Shown here piece by piece: positions 54,320-62,925 of a stretch of DNA of 64,000 bases. The notes beneath the pieces were generated by a model, which had not been told where the DNA came from, searched no databases, and saw only the letters and a list, made by a program, of their open reading frames with translations. The DNA is from Cereibacter azotoformans (GTDB lineage: Bacteria; Pseudomonadota; Alphaproteobacteria; Rhodobacterales; Rhodobacteraceae). Position numbers and translations under genes: made by a program. The stretch spans positions 372,001 through 436,000 of the forward strand of contig JAGFXX010000001.1 in the NCBI GenBank assembly GCA_017599285.1, in the 5' to 3' direction. The stretch's first letter is position 1. Each line of letters begins with the position of its first letter.

Positions 54320-55179
54320 CCGCCGCTGCCCCGCGCCCCGTCGATGTGCATGCGTTGCCCGCCATGCTCACGGCTCTCCGCCTGCCCAGCATCCAGCGCC
54401 ACTGGACGATGCTCGCAGACCGCGCCGACGCCGAGGGCTGGCCCGCGTCGCGCTTCCTCGCAGCTTTGGCCGAGGTCGAGCTCGCCGATCGCGATGCCCG
54501 CCGCATCCAGCGCCATCTGCAGCAGTCCGAACTCCCCGGCGGCAAGACGCTGGCAACGCTCGACTTCAAGGCACTGCCCGGCGTGACCCGGGCCCGCATC
54601 GAGGCGCTGGCCGCCGGGGATTGGGTTGAGACCGGCGCCAATCTCATCGCCATCGGCAACTCGGGCGCCGGCAAGAGCCACGTTCTCTGTGCCATCGGCC
54701 ATGCTCTCGTCGAGGCCGGCAAGCGCGTCCTCTACACCCCCACCACCGACATCGTGCAGAGGCTGCAGGCCGCCCGCCGCGATCTGGTCCTCGAGGCCGC
54801 ACTCGCGAAGCTCGACAAGTTCGACCTGATCATTCTCGACGACATCACCTACGCCCAGAAGGACCAGGCCGAGAGCTCGGTGCTCTTCGAGCTCATCGCC
54901 CGGCGCTACGAGACGCGAAGCCTCGCCATCGCCGCCAACCAGCCGTTCAGCGCCTGGAACCGCGTCTTCCCCGATCAGGCCATGACCGTCGCCGCCATCG
55001 ACCGGCTGGTTCACCACGCCACCATCCTCGAGATGAACGGCGAGAGCTTCCGCCGCCGCGCCGCCGCACGACGCCGATCCTCCGAGCCTGTCGCTGCGCC
55101 GACAGCCTCCAGCGACAACATCGGCGTCGAAGCCACCGACAACATCAACGACAAGCTTAGGGAGATCAGCGCCGAGTAA
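54316..55179 (+). CDS. istB: IS21 helper ATPase IstB
   Basis: 287 residues, coupled to istA by an ATGA overlap. Walker A is GNSGAGKSHVLCA, Walker B LIILDDITYA, with the AAA+ sensor region LAIAANQPFSAWNRVF. IstB forms filaments that load IstA and choose targets. The C-terminal 35 residues are Ser/Ala-rich. It looks complete. Confidence 0.92.
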   Translation: MTAAAPRPVDVHALPAMLTALRLPSIQRHWTMLADRADAEGWPASRFLAALAEVELADRDARRIQRHLQQSELPGGKTLATLDFKALPGVTRARIEALAAGDWVETGANLIAIGNSGAGKSHVLCAIGHALVEAGKRVLYTPTTDIVQRLQAARRDLVLEAALAKLDKFDLIILDDITYAQKDQAESSVLFELIARRYETRSLAIAANQPFSAWNRVFPDQAMTVAAIDRLVHHATILEMNGESFRRRAAARRRSSEPVAAPTASSDNIGVEATDNINDKLREISAE

Positions 55180-55251
55180 CACCAACGACCGCAGCGGTCA
55201 AAACCGGCCATCCTGGTTGTCGGTCACGGCCAAGAAGGTTGACGCTCTACA

Positions 55252-55807
55252 CCACCCTGATCGCCAAGGGCTTGCCGCGCCACTCGATGATCTGGTTCAG
55301 CGACCGGACGACCCGCTCGGCGGGCAGCGAGAAGTCGACCTCGATACCCAGACCTTCGCGGTTGAAGTCGTCCAGCACGTTCAACAGCCGGAACTGCCGC
55401 CCATCCGCCAGCCGATCGGCCATGAAATCCATCGACCAGACCAGGTTCGGCGCCTCGGGCACGGCCAGTTCCTCGGGCTTCTCCCGCTTCAGCCGTCGCC
55501 GCGGCTTGATGCGCAGGTTCAGTTCCAGTTCGCAGTAGATCCGATGGACCCGCTTGTGGTTCCAGACGTGCCCTTTGACGTTCCGCAGGTGCAGGAAACA
55601 CAGCCCGAACCCCCAGGTCTTGTGGACATTGGTCAGCCCGACCAGCAGGTCTGCGATCATCTCGTTCTCTTCGTCGCGCTTCGGGCTGTAGCGGAAACAG
55701 GTCTCGCTGACGCCAAACGCCCGGCAGGCCAGCGCGATGCTCACACCCTTCGTCGCCACCGCCTTCTCGGCCAGCTCGCGGCGCTGAGCTGGCCGCGTCA
55801 CTTTTTT
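55252..55807 (-). pseudogene. IS3 orfB, 5' fragment
   Basis: Contains [21 protein letters not shown], an HTH-like [18 protein letters not shown], and the beginning of the catalytic core: [20 protein letters not shown] (first Asp) and [17 protein letters not shown] (second Asp). The frame then runs into IS21 at AIRV. The rest is at 52315-52598. Translation should begin by frameshifting from orfA at 55801-55807. Confidence 0.85.
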
Positions 55808-56061
55808 CCAAGGGCCTCGCGAAGCAGGTCGGCCTGCATACTCAGGTCGGCGAACATGCGCTTCAGCCGCCGGTTCTCGTCCTCGAGGGCCTTCATCTGG
55901 CTCATCATGGACGCGTCCATGCCGCCATACTTCGCCCGCCACTTGTAGAACGTCGCAGTGCTGATCCCATGCTCGCGGCACAGTTCGGCCACGGCCAAAC
56001 CGCCCTCCGCCTGACGCAGCACGCCCATGATCTGGGCTTCGGTGAAACGGCTCTTCTTCAT
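55798..56061 (-). CDS. IS3 orfA
   Basis: 87 residues from the ATG at 56061, after GAGGAGATT. An HTH ([20 protein letters not shown] ... [17 protein letters not shown]) and a leucine-zipper-like helix ([19 protein letters not shown]) are typical of IS3 orfA. It should provide DNA binding for the frameshifted transposase. An upstream in-frame ATG at 56079 is possible. Confidence 0.9.
   Translation of the reverse strand: MKKSRFTEAQIMGVLRQAEGGLAVAELCREHGISTATFYKWRAKYGGMDASMMSQMKALEDENRRLKRMFADLSMQADLLREALGKK
55801..55807 (-). promoter_or_regulatory. A6G slippery site for -1 frameshift from orfA to orfB
   Basis: Minus-strand AAAAAAG at the end of orfA (GGA-AAA-AAG-TGA). Reading back one base gives AAA-AAA-GTG, entering orfB as KKVTRPAQ. 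This is the usual IS3 programmed frameshift signal. Confidence 0.8.
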
Positions 56062-56187
56062 CGGAATCTCCTCGTCCATCCTGCCGAGAAAATTCTACTT
56101 CCGCATCCCTCCCGCCCCGTCAGGGTAGTTGTCACCGGTTCTGGATCTGGAAGTGTATCCTGAGGCGGGCGGGACAGGACGACGGGT

Positions 56188-56687
56188 TTGGCTTACTCAC
56201 CGGAACGAAAGGCGGCGGTTCTTACGAAGATGCTGCCGCCGAACAACATGCCCCTGGGCCAGTTGGCCAAGGAGGAAGGGATCAGTGTCGCGACGCTCGC
56301 TAAGTGGCGGGCGGAGGCTCGGGCGAAGGGCCAGCTCCTGCCGGATGCGAACGCCGGGCCTGAGGGCTGGACCTCCCAGGACAAGCTGGCGGCGGTGATC
56401 GAGACCGCTTCGATGAACGAGGCGGAGCTGGCTGAGTACTGCCGCCGCCGTGGCATCTACCCCGAGCACTCGCTGTCTGGCGCGAAGCCTGCGCGCGCGC
56501 CAACGACTGGGAGCGGGCAGCCGCGAGCCGGATCGCCCGCGAGACGCGCGACGACAAGAAACGGATCCAGCAGCTGGAGCGTGAGTTGGCGCGCAAGGAG
56601 AAGGCGCTGGCCGAGGCGGCCGCGCTGATGATCCTGCGAAAAAAGGTCGAGGCGATCTGGGACCGCAGGGAGGGCGAGGACGAATGA
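56188..56687 (+). pseudogene. IS3 orfA of element no. 2, frameshifted
   Basis: The first part is sound: ERKAAVLTKMLPPNNMPLGQ, LAKEEGISVATLAKWRAEAR, SMNEAELAEYCRRRG. At about 56468 a base is missing (CACTCGCTG where CAGCTCGCT is expected). The correct code then continues in another frame: VWREACARANDWER, RETRDDKKRIQQLERELARK and ILRKKVEAIWDRREGEDE before a TGA at 56685. Helper protein function is likely lost. Confidence 0.8.
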
Positions 56688-57811
56688 CCTCAGCCCCGGA
56701 TCGCCAGGAGATTGCCGCCCTCGTCGCTGCCGCCACGGAGGCCGGGGCCCGGCCCTCGGCCGCCTGCGCCGCAGCGGGCCTCAGCCCGCGCACCCTGCGC
56801 CGCTGGCAGGGCCCCGACGGCGGGATCCGCGAGGATCGCCGCCCCTCTGCCGACCGCCCGGCGCCGGCCAACAAGCTCACCGAGGAGGAGGGCGACCGGA
56901 TCGTGGCGACCTGCGCCACGCCGGAATTCGCGAGCCTTCCGCCGAGCCAGATCGTGCCCCGGCTGGCCGACCGAAACATCTGGATCGCCTCGGAATCCAG
57001 CTTCTACAGGGTGTTGCGCGAGCGCGGGCAGAACCATCGCCGTGGCCGCGCCCGCCCCGCTGCGCGCCGGAAACCACCGACGAGCTTCGAGGCGAAGGGG
57101 CCGTGCCAGGTGTGGAGTTGGGATATAACGTGGCTTCCAGGGTCGATCGCGGGGACCTTCTTCTACCTCTACCTCATCGTCGACATCTTCAGCCGGAAGA
57201 TTGTCGGCTGGGAGGTCCACGACCGCGAGACCTCGGAGTTCGCGGCCGAGGTGCTCAGGCGCGCCGTCTGGTCGGAGCGGTGCCTGACCAGCCCGCTCGT
57301 ACTCCATGCGGACAATGGCAGCCCGATGAAGGGCGCGACGATGAAGGTGACGATGGAGCGGCTGGGCGTCATCGCCTCCTTCAGCCGGCCCCGCGTCAGC
57401 AACGACAATGCCTTCTCCGAGGCGCTGTTCCGCACCTGCAAGTACACGCCCCGCTGGCCGACCCGGGGCTTCGCCACGATCGAGGAGGCGCGGACCTGGG
57501 TCCAGAGCTTCGTGCGTTGGTACAATCTCGAGCACCGTCACAGCGCGATCCGCTTCGTCACCCCCGACCAGCGCCACCGCGGCGAGGACAAGGCGCTGCT
57601 GGCCGAGCGCCACCGCGTCTACCAGCTGGCCCGCGCCGCACACCCCGAACGCTGGTCAGGCCAGATCCGCAACTGGCAGCCCATCGGCCCGGTCTGGCTG
57701 AACCCGGAACGGCCCGATGCCGGGCGCGGAGGCCATGGGTTCGCCGCCGCGCTCCCCCATCAAGCTGGCGGCGGCGGACCCATGGCCGGGTCGGCCGAAC
57801 AGGCAGCCTGA
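56684..57811 (+). CDS. IS3-family transposase orfB of element no. 2
   Basis: 375 residues. An N-terminal HTH-like part (CAAAGLSPRTLRRWQ) precedes the DDE core: VWSWDITWLPGSIAGTFF (first Asp), LVLHADNGSPMKGATMK (second Asp) and SNDNAFSEALFRTCKYTP (Glu). The ATG overlaps the orfA stop (ATGA). The C-terminal tail is Gly/Ala-rich. The frame is intact. It would move the element only if orfA is dispensable. Confidence 0.9.
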   Translation: MTSAPDRQEIAALVAAATEAGARPSAACAAAGLSPRTLRRWQGPDGGIREDRRPSADRPAPANKLTEEEGDRIVATCATPEFASLPPSQIVPRLADRNIWIASESSFYRVLRERGQNHRRGRARPAARRKPPTSFEAKGPCQVWSWDITWLPGSIAGTFFYLYLIVDIFSRKIVGWEVHDRETSEFAAEVLRRAVWSERCLTSPLVLHADNGSPMKGATMKVTMERLGVIASFSRPRVSNDNAFSEALFRTCKYTPRWPTRGFATIEEARTWVQSFVRWYNLEHRHSAIRFVTPDQRHRGEDKALLAERHRVYQLARAAHPERWSGQIRNWQPIGPVWLNPERPDAGRGGHGFAAALPHQAGGGGPMAGSAEQAA

Positions 57812-57833
57812 AAACGAGAGACCGGGACAACTA

Positions 57834-57888
57834 GCTTGACGAACACCGCCCTCTAACCTTGGGGAGGATTACCGCTTGACGAACACCG
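57834..57888 (+). repeat. Direct repeat GCTTGACGAACACCG, 40-bp period
   Basis: GCTTGACGAACACCG occurs at 57834-57848 and 57874-57888. Between the copies lies the GGGAGGATTACCG motif (57862-57874), so the unit is about 40 bp long. The first copy starts at the right edge of IS3 element no. 2. Confidence 0.6.
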
Positions 57889-58029
57889 GTGCTCCGGCAG
57901 GCAAGACACAGCGGCACAGCCTCGCGGCCGCCTGATCGCGTTGTTCAGGCTGAACTACCCGACAGGAAGCACAACCCGCCCTATGGTGACAACTATCCTT
58001 CCCTTTACAAATCACCTCTCCAAGGCTTC

Positions 58030-58614
58030 TCAAGCCTCGAGTTCGGCATCCCAGTAGAGATAGTCGAGCCAGCTCTCGTGCAGGTGGTTGGGCGGGAAGC
58101 GCTGGCCGTGGCGCTGCATCTCGGCGGGCGTGGGCTCCTTCGGGGCGCGGAACAGGCGCATGCCGGCCTGCCGCAGCGTCTTCGACCCCTTGCGCAGATT
58201 GCAGGACGAACAGGCGGCCACCACGTTCTGCCAGCTTGTCACCCCGCCGCGGGCACGGGGGAGGACATGGTCGAAGGTCAGGTCGCCCTTCGCGCCGCAA
58301 TACTGGCACCGGAACTCGTCCCGCAGGAAAAGATTGAAGCGCGTGAAGGCCACGCGCTTCTGGGGGGACACGAACTCCTTGAGCACCACGACGGAGGGTA
58401 TTCGGAAGGCCGCACGCTGACTGCGCACGACCTGATCATACTCCGCCACGATCGAGACCCTGTCGAGAAAGGCCGCCTTGATCGCCTCCTGCCAGGGCCA
58501 GAGCGACAGTGGATAGTAGGAGAGCGGCCGGTAATCCGCGTTCAGAACGAGCGCCGGATAATGTCTCAGCGCCGCCGGTTCGCGCACGAAGCTGGTTCTG
58601 AAATCGCCGTCCAT
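58030..58614 (-). CDS. HNH endonuclease family protein
   Basis: 194 residues from the ATG at 58614, after AGAAGGAG. The HNH domain reads FLRDEFRCQYCGAKGDLTFDHVLPRARGG ... NVVAACSSCNLRKG with two Cys pairs (metal site) and His residues. The N-terminal LVLNADYRPLSYYPLSLW is typical of the chromosomal HNH proteins seen across alphaproteobacteria. Cellular role unknown. It marks the return to chromosomal genes. Confidence 0.92.
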   Translation of the reverse strand: MDGDFRTSFVREPAALRHYPALVLNADYRPLSYYPLSLWPWQEAIKAAFLDRVSIVAEYDQVVRSQRAAFRIPSVVVLKEFVSPQKRVAFTRFNLFLRDEFRCQYCGAKGDLTFDHVLPRARGGVTSWQNVVAACSSCNLRKGSKTLRQAGMRLFRAPKEPTPAEMQRHGQRFPPNHLHESWLDYLYWDAELEA

Positions 58615-58815
58615 TGCCGAAGTGACTCCTTCTCCGCCCTGTCTGCCGTTCGTCGGCACCAGAGCGGGGAACCCGCCCCGATGACACAACTATATATGGC
58701 GGTCACCCTCAGGCAAGCCCCGCAACCGGCCGTGGGTGACCGGAACGGTTGTGGCGGCCTCAGGTGACGGGGATGTGACGCTTTTTTCGCCAGACGATGA
58801 AGATGGCGGACTTGG

Positions 58816-59478
58816 TCAGTCGGGCAGACGATCCTTCAGGAAGGCCAGCGCCACCGAGAGACCGTCGGGCGCGATGCCGTGGCCGGTGCCCTTCATCACA
58901 TGGCCGTAGGTCGTGAAGCCCGCGCGGGTGAGCGCCTCACCCGCAAGGCTCATTTCGGCGAAGGGCACCATCGGGTCGGCATCGCCGTGGATGAGGAGAA
59001 CCGGGGGCTTCACCCGCGCCTCCTCCGCGAGCCGCTCGGGCGCGAGGAGCCGGCCGGAGAAGGCCACGATCCCCGCGATCTCCTCGGCCCGGCGGGGGGC
59101 GACGTGCAGCGCCATCATCGTGCCCTGGGAAAAGCCGACCAGCGCGAGCGCGGAGGGCGGCAGACCCTCGGCCGCAAGCTGTTCGTCGATGAAGGCGTCG
59201 AGATCCAGGGCGGCCGCCTCGAGCCCCTCGGCGGCTTCGGCCTCGGACGAGTCGTCCAGCCACGGGATCGGAAACCACTGGCAGCCGAAGCCGTTTGCGC
59301 GGCAGCCTTCGGGCGCATCGGGGGCCACGAAGGCCGTGCCCGGCAGATGCGGCGCCAGAGGATCGGCCAGGCCCAGCAGGTCGGCCCCGTCGGCTCCGTA
59401 GCCGTGCAGGAAGATCACGAGGCTCCGCGCCTCGCCCTGCGCCGGGCCGCGGCGCCCGAATTTCAGCTTGCGTGTCAT
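58816..59478 (-). CDS. Alpha/beta-hydrolase, phospholipase/carboxylesterase family
   Basis: 220 residues. HGYGADGADLLGLADPL near the N-terminus forms the oxyanion region, the nucleophile Ser is in GFSQGTMMAL, the acid in HGDADPMVPF, and His in GTGHGIAPDG. This matches the bacterial carboxylesterase/lysophospholipase EstB family. It overlaps the glycosylase gene upstream by 4 bp. The substrate is unknown. Confidence 0.92.
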   Translation of the reverse strand: MTRKLKFGRRGPAQGEARSLVIFLHGYGADGADLLGLADPLAPHLPGTAFVAPDAPEGCRANGFGCQWFPIPWLDDSSEAEAAEGLEAAALDLDAFIDEQLAAEGLPPSALALVGFSQGTMMALHVAPRRAEEIAGIVAFSGRLLAPERLAEEARVKPPVLLIHGDADPMVPFAEMSLAGEALTRAGFTTYGHVMKGTGHGIAPDGLSVALAFLKDRLPD

Positions 59479-60104
59479 GCGGTTCCTTCCCGTCCCTTGG
59501 CATGACGGTAATAGGCCCAGAGAAGGCGCGCCGCAACGCCCCGCCACGGACTCCAGTCTTCGGCCATCGCCCTCAATGCGCGTTCGCCCGGCCGGGCCTC
59601 GAGATCGAAGAGGAGCCGGGCGGACTCCTGCAAGGCGAGATCGCCGGCGCAGAGGATGTCGGCCCGGCCCAGCGAGGTCATGGCATAAAGCTCGGCCGTC
59701 CAGCGGCCGATACCGGGCAGGGCGGTCAGCCGCACCACCACCTCGGCGTCCGGCAACTGCGCCAGCGCGCGATAATCCAGCGTCGCCCGCGCCAGCGCCT
59801 GGACATAGCGGATCTTGGCCGCCGAGAGCCCGCATCCTCGCAGGGCCGTCTCGTCGGCCGCCGCCACCGCCTCGGGCGACATGAGGCCCGCGGCCTCCAT
59901 CCGCGCCCGCATGGCGGCCGCGGCCGCGGTCGAGACCTGCTGCCCGAGGATCGCCCCCACCAGCTCGGCAAAGCCCTCGGGCCTGCGGCGGAGAGGGGGA
60001 TCACCCGTCAGCGCATGGGCGGCGGCAAAGCGCGGCTCGCGCCGGGCGAGCCAGTCGAGGCCCTCGGCGATGCAGGCGGGCGAGGTCAGGATGCGGCCGG
60101 TCAT
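59475..60104 (-). CDS. DNA-3-methyladenine glycosylase (AlkA type)
   Basis: 209 residues. HhH-GPD fold: LPGIGRWTAELYAMTSLG is the helix-hairpin-helix, followed by the catalytic Asp in CAGDLALQ. It removes alkylated bases in base-excision repair. AlkA of E. coli is longer (282), lacking here its N-terminal domain. Its stop overlaps the hydrolase start. Confidence 0.92.
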   Translation of the reverse strand: MTGRILTSPACIAEGLDWLARREPRFAAAHALTGDPPLRRRPEGFAELVGAILGQQVSTAAAAAMRARMEAAGLMSPEAVAAADETALRGCGLSAAKIRYVQALARATLDYRALAQLPDAEVVVRLTALPGIGRWTAELYAMTSLGRADILCAGDLALQESARLLFDLEARPGERALRAMAEDWSPWRGVAARLLWAYYRHAKGREGTA

Positions 60105-60216
60105 TCACAAGGCATGGCGGATCGGGGCGCGGGCGTCCAGCCCGACGCGGCGGCGCGCGCCCCGCGCCTTCAGCTTTTCGCTGGACGGGGCCGCCGGCGG
60201 CGCACTAGGGAAGGGC

Positions 60217-61437
60217 ATGAGCCAGACGTCCGCACTGCCCGCCTCCGATGCCCGCGCCCGCCGCAACGTGATCGTCCTCGTGGCCGCGCAGGCGATCCTC
60301 GGCTCGCAGCTTTCGATGGTCTTCATCGTGGCGGGTCTTTCGGGCCAGACGCTCGCACCGAACCCCTGCTGGGCGACGCTACCGATCACGCTGGCCGTGA
60401 CGGGATCGATGCTCTCGGCCACGCCGCTCTCGGCGGTCATGCAGCGGTTCGGGCGGCGGGCCGGGTTCCTCCTCGGCGCGGTCGCCGGGGCCGCCGGGGC
60501 CGGGGTCTGCGCGCTGGGGCTGATGCAGGGCTCGTTCGCGCTGTTCCTCGCGGGCTCGCTCCTGACCGGCATCTACATGTCGGCGCAGGGGTTCTACCGT
60601 TTTGCCGCCGCCGATACGGCCTCCGAGGCCTTTCGCCCCAAGGCGATATCGTGGGTGATGGCGGGCGGGCTCCTTTCGGCCGTCATCGGCCCGCAGGTCG
60701 TCAAGCTGACGGCCGAGTCGATGGTGGTGCCCTTCCTCGGCACCTACCTCGCGGCCATCGGGCTGAACCTCGGGGGGATGCTGCTCTTTGCCTTCCTCGA
60801 CATTCCACGCCCTGCGGCGCCCGCCCTGGGCAGCCCGCGCGGCCGCAGCCGGAGCGAGCTGATCCGCGACCCCCGCATTGCCGTGGCGGTGATCTGCGCG
60901 ACCGTCGCCTATGCGCTGATGAACCTCGTGATGACCTCGTCGCCGCTCGCGGTGGTGGGCTGCGGCTTCGCCACGTCGGACGCGGCCGATGTGGTGACGG
61001 CCCATGTGCTGGCCATGTATGGGCCGAGCTTCTTCACCGGCCATGTGATCGCCCGGATCGGAGCGGAAAGGGTGATGGCGGCGGGGCTGGCCATCCTTGC
61101 GGCCTCGGGCGCGGTCGCGCTCTCGGGGGTGGAACTGGGGCATTTCTTCGGCGCGCTCGTGCTGCTCGGGATCGGCTGGAATTTCGGCTTCATCGGCGCG
61201 ACGGCCATGCTGGCCTCGGCCCATGGGCCGGAAGAGCGGGGGCGCGTGCAGGGTCTGAACGACCTGATCGTGTTCGCGGGCGTGGCGGCCGCCTCGCTGG
61301 CCTCAGGCGGGCTGATGAACTGCTCGGGCGGGACGGTCGAGGCCGGCTGGCAGGCCGTGAACCTCGCCATGCTCCCGTTCCTCGTGGCGGCGGGAGGCGC
61401 GCTGATCTGGCTCGCCCTGCGCCCGAAAGAGGGCTGA
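60217..61437 (+). CDS. Major facilitator superfamily transporter
   Basis: 406 residues with about 12 membrane segments. Between helices 2 and 3 lies MQRFGRRAGFLLG, an MFS A-motif variant. Two six-helix halves are joined by a basic loop (GRSRSELIRDPRIAVA). AAGGGC precedes the ATG at 60217; the longer frame upstream is antisense to the glycosylase gene. The substrate is unknown. Convergent with the synthase gene that follows. Confidence 0.9.
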   Translation: MSQTSALPASDARARRNVIVLVAAQAILGSQLSMVFIVAGLSGQTLAPNPCWATLPITLAVTGSMLSATPLSAVMQRFGRRAGFLLGAVAGAAGAGVCALGLMQGSFALFLAGSLLTGIYMSAQGFYRFAAADTASEAFRPKAISWVMAGGLLSAVIGPQVVKLTAESMVVPFLGTYLAAIGLNLGGMLLFAFLDIPRPAAPALGSPRGRSRSELIRDPRIAVAVICATVAYALMNLVMTSSPLAVVGCGFATSDAADVVTAHVLAMYGPSFFTGHVIARIGAERVMAAGLAILAASGAVALSGVELGHFFGALVLLGIGWNFGFIGATAMLASAHGPEERGRVQGLNDLIVFAGVAAASLASGGLMNCSGGTVEAGWQAVNLAMLPFLVAAGGALIWLALRPKEG

Positions 61438-61441
61438 GGCC

Positions 61442-62209
61442 TCAGACCCGGCCGGTGAAGGCCGACCGGAGCAGCCGCCAGCGGCGCGAGAATTCCGACA
61501 GATGCAGCGTGCCCGATGCGACGCGCCCGGGTTCGGCCGCAGCCAGCCGCAGAAGCGCGCCCGCCTGCCAGGCGGGCAGGAGCGCGGGACGGGCGGCGGC
61601 AGGCAGCCGGCCGCGCCGGCCCTCGGCCAGCCGCGCAAGACCCTGCTGTGCCAGCCGCGCCACCGCCTCGGGCCGCCCGTCGGGCAGCGGCTGGCGCCCG
61701 CGCGCCTCAAGCTCGGGCACCGCCTGCAGCCAGGCGGCCAGACCCGCCGCCCAGCCGATCCCGCGCACCGCGCCTTCCGCGTCGCCCGGGGCCCCGAGTG
61801 CCAGGGCCGAGGCCCACATGAGACCCGCCGCCGTGGCCTCGATATGGGCGGCAAAGGCCGCCTCATCCTCGAACGGCTCCGCCCAGATGTCGCGCCGCCG
61901 CGCCTCGACCATCGCATCGAGCAGCGGCACCGGCAGGGCGGCCTCGCGGATCACCTTGGCCAGCGGCGCCGCGACCTCGTGCGCCCGCACCCGTCCCTGC
62001 GCCGCCTCCTCGATCACGTCGCGCCAGAACTGAAGGCGCATCTCGGCGATCATCGGCTCGCGCGTGACCCAGGGCGCCCGCGCCACCTCGAGGTTGAAGG
62101 CGTAAAGCGGCAGAAGCCGCGCCCGCGCGGCCGGCGGTGCGGCCATCGCCGCCGCATGGCGGTCGGGATCGCCGCGCTCGACCAGCCCCGCGCAGGCCTC
62201 AAGGCTCAT
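61442..62209 (-). CDS. Squalene/phytoene-synthase family protein
   Basis: 255 residues. LLPLYAFNLEVARAPWVTRE and IAEMRLQFWRDVIEEAAQG resemble the SQS_PSY fold, but DxxxD motifs of active prenyl synthases are not evident. This matches the shorter paralogues (NDUFAF6-like) tied to complex I assembly. A real synthase role is doubtful. The start overlaps the methyltransferase stop (ATGA). Confidence 0.82.
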   Translation of the reverse strand: MSLEACAGLVERGDPDRHAAAMAAPPAARARLLPLYAFNLEVARAPWVTREPMIAEMRLQFWRDVIEEAAQGRVRAHEVAAPLAKVIREAALPVPLLDAMVEARRRDIWAEPFEDEAAFAAHIEATAAGLMWASALALGAPGDAEGAVRGIGWAAGLAAWLQAVPELEARGRQPLPDGRPEAVARLAQQGLARLAEGRRGRLPAAARPALLPAWQAGALLRLAAAEPGRVASGTLHLSEFSRRWRLLRSAFTGRV

Positions 62210-62925
62210 GCCAGGGGCTCCGCCACGACCTGCAGGTAGCCGTAGCTCGATCCGTGGCGGCGCCAGATGTCGATTTCCCGTGCCTCCTCGTCGAGGATGC
62301 CGGCCAGGGTCGGCTCGGCCTCGGCCCGCAGATGGGCCAGACGGGCGGCGAGCGGCTCGTAATAGGCGGACCATCCCGCCTCGGGCAGCCAGCGGTCGGC
62401 CAGCACCCGCCACCCCGCCGCCTCCACCTGGGCAAGAATGCCCGCCCGGTCGGTCATGGCCGGATAGCGCGTCCAGAACTCGCGCGCCTCGAGCGGCGGA
62501 TTGTCGATCCGCCAGCCGAGGTCCGAGAAGGCCACACGGCCGCCCGGTTTCAGATGCGAGCGCCAGGCCGAGAGCGCCTCGGCGATGCCCGCATTGTAGA
62601 TCGCGCCCGCGCACCAGATCAGGTCGAACATGCCCTCGGGCGCCCGCATGTCGCCCGGCACCGCCCGCAACCGCGCATCCACCCCCAGCCGCGCCACAAG
62701 CTCGTCGATGTAGGGTTGGTGCAGGTCCATCGCCACCACCTGCCCATCGGGCACCGCCGCCAGAAGCCCCGCCACGTCCGCTCCCGGTCCGCAGCCGGCG
62801 TCGAGCACCCGGCCCGACGGCGGCACCTGCGCGACCCCGAGCGCCCAGGCGAGGCTCTCGTCATCGCCCGGCCCCTCGCGCTCGAGGGTGGAATGCAGGG
62901 TGAAGAAGGCGTCTTCCGGCGTCAT
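62206..62925 (-). CDS. Class I SAM-dependent methyltransferase
   Basis: 239 residues. Motif I is VLDAGCGPGADVAGLLA, followed by VVAMDLHQPYIDEL (acidic loop), FDLIWCAGAIYNAGI and LKPGGRVAFSDLGW. The substrate is unknown. Overlaps by 4 bp with the cimA gene upstream and the synthase-like gene downstream. Confidence 0.92.
   Translation of the reverse strand: MTPEDAFFTLHSTLEREGPGDDESLAWALGVAQVPPSGRVLDAGCGPGADVAGLLAAVPDGQVVAMDLHQPYIDELVARLGVDARLRAVPGDMRAPEGMFDLIWCAGAIYNAGIAEALSAWRSHLKPGGRVAFSDLGWRIDNPPLEAREFWTRYPAMTDRAGILAQVEAAGWRVLADRWLPEAGWSAYYEPLAARLAHLRAEAEPTLAGILDEEAREIDIWRRHGSSYGYLQVVAEPLA

Larger units (their letters stand above)
52599..55251 (+). mobile_element. IS21-family element inserted in the IS3 element
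   Basis: The two ends match as inverted repeats: TGATGAGCGACAACCAAG at 52599 and, from the other end, TGTAGAGCGTCAACCTTC ending at 55251. GGCCG recurs as subterminal repeats, as usual for IS21. A 6-bp direct repeat CCACCC flanks it (52593-52598 and 55252-55257). It carries istA and istB in one operon. A large palindrome lies at 52642-52699. Confidence 0.93.
52308..56098 (-). mobile_element. IS3-family element no. 1, interrupted by IS21
   Basis: The ends are GTAGAATT at 52308-52315 and its inverse AATTCTAC at 56091-56098. orfA and the 5' part of orfB lie at 55252-56061; the 3' part of orfB is at 52315-52598. An IS21 element (52599-55251) splits it. Removing the IS21 element and one copy of CCACCC restores an open orfB (AIRVDNGPEYVS). 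A target duplication for the IS3 itself is not clear. Confidence 0.85.
56126..57833 (+). mobile_element. IS3-family element no. 2
   Basis: The ends are TAGTTGTCACCGG at 56126-56138 and, inverted, CCGGGACAACTA at 57822-57833 (rc TAGTTGTCCCGG), one base apart. It holds an orfA with a frameshift and an intact orfB. It sits 27 bp right of element no. 1. No target duplication was found. Confidence 0.75.
28884..57890. mobile_element. Phage-derived or satellite-like genomic island with serine recombinase (approximate limits)
   Basis: Between tRNA-Ser and the HNH endonuclease gene lies about 29 kb of accessory content: serine recombinase, phage-type small ORFs, DNA replication and repair genes, two DNA methyltransferases and four insertion sequences. 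The flanks are conserved housekeeping genes. No virion structural genes or terminase are visible. Ends are estimated from gene content, not from attachment repeats. Confidence 0.65.

Noticed and set aside
58021-58037. Terminator for the HNH gene (AGGCTT-CTC-AAGCCT)
   Set aside because: The 6-bp stem overlaps the stop codon and lacks a U tract on the minus strand.
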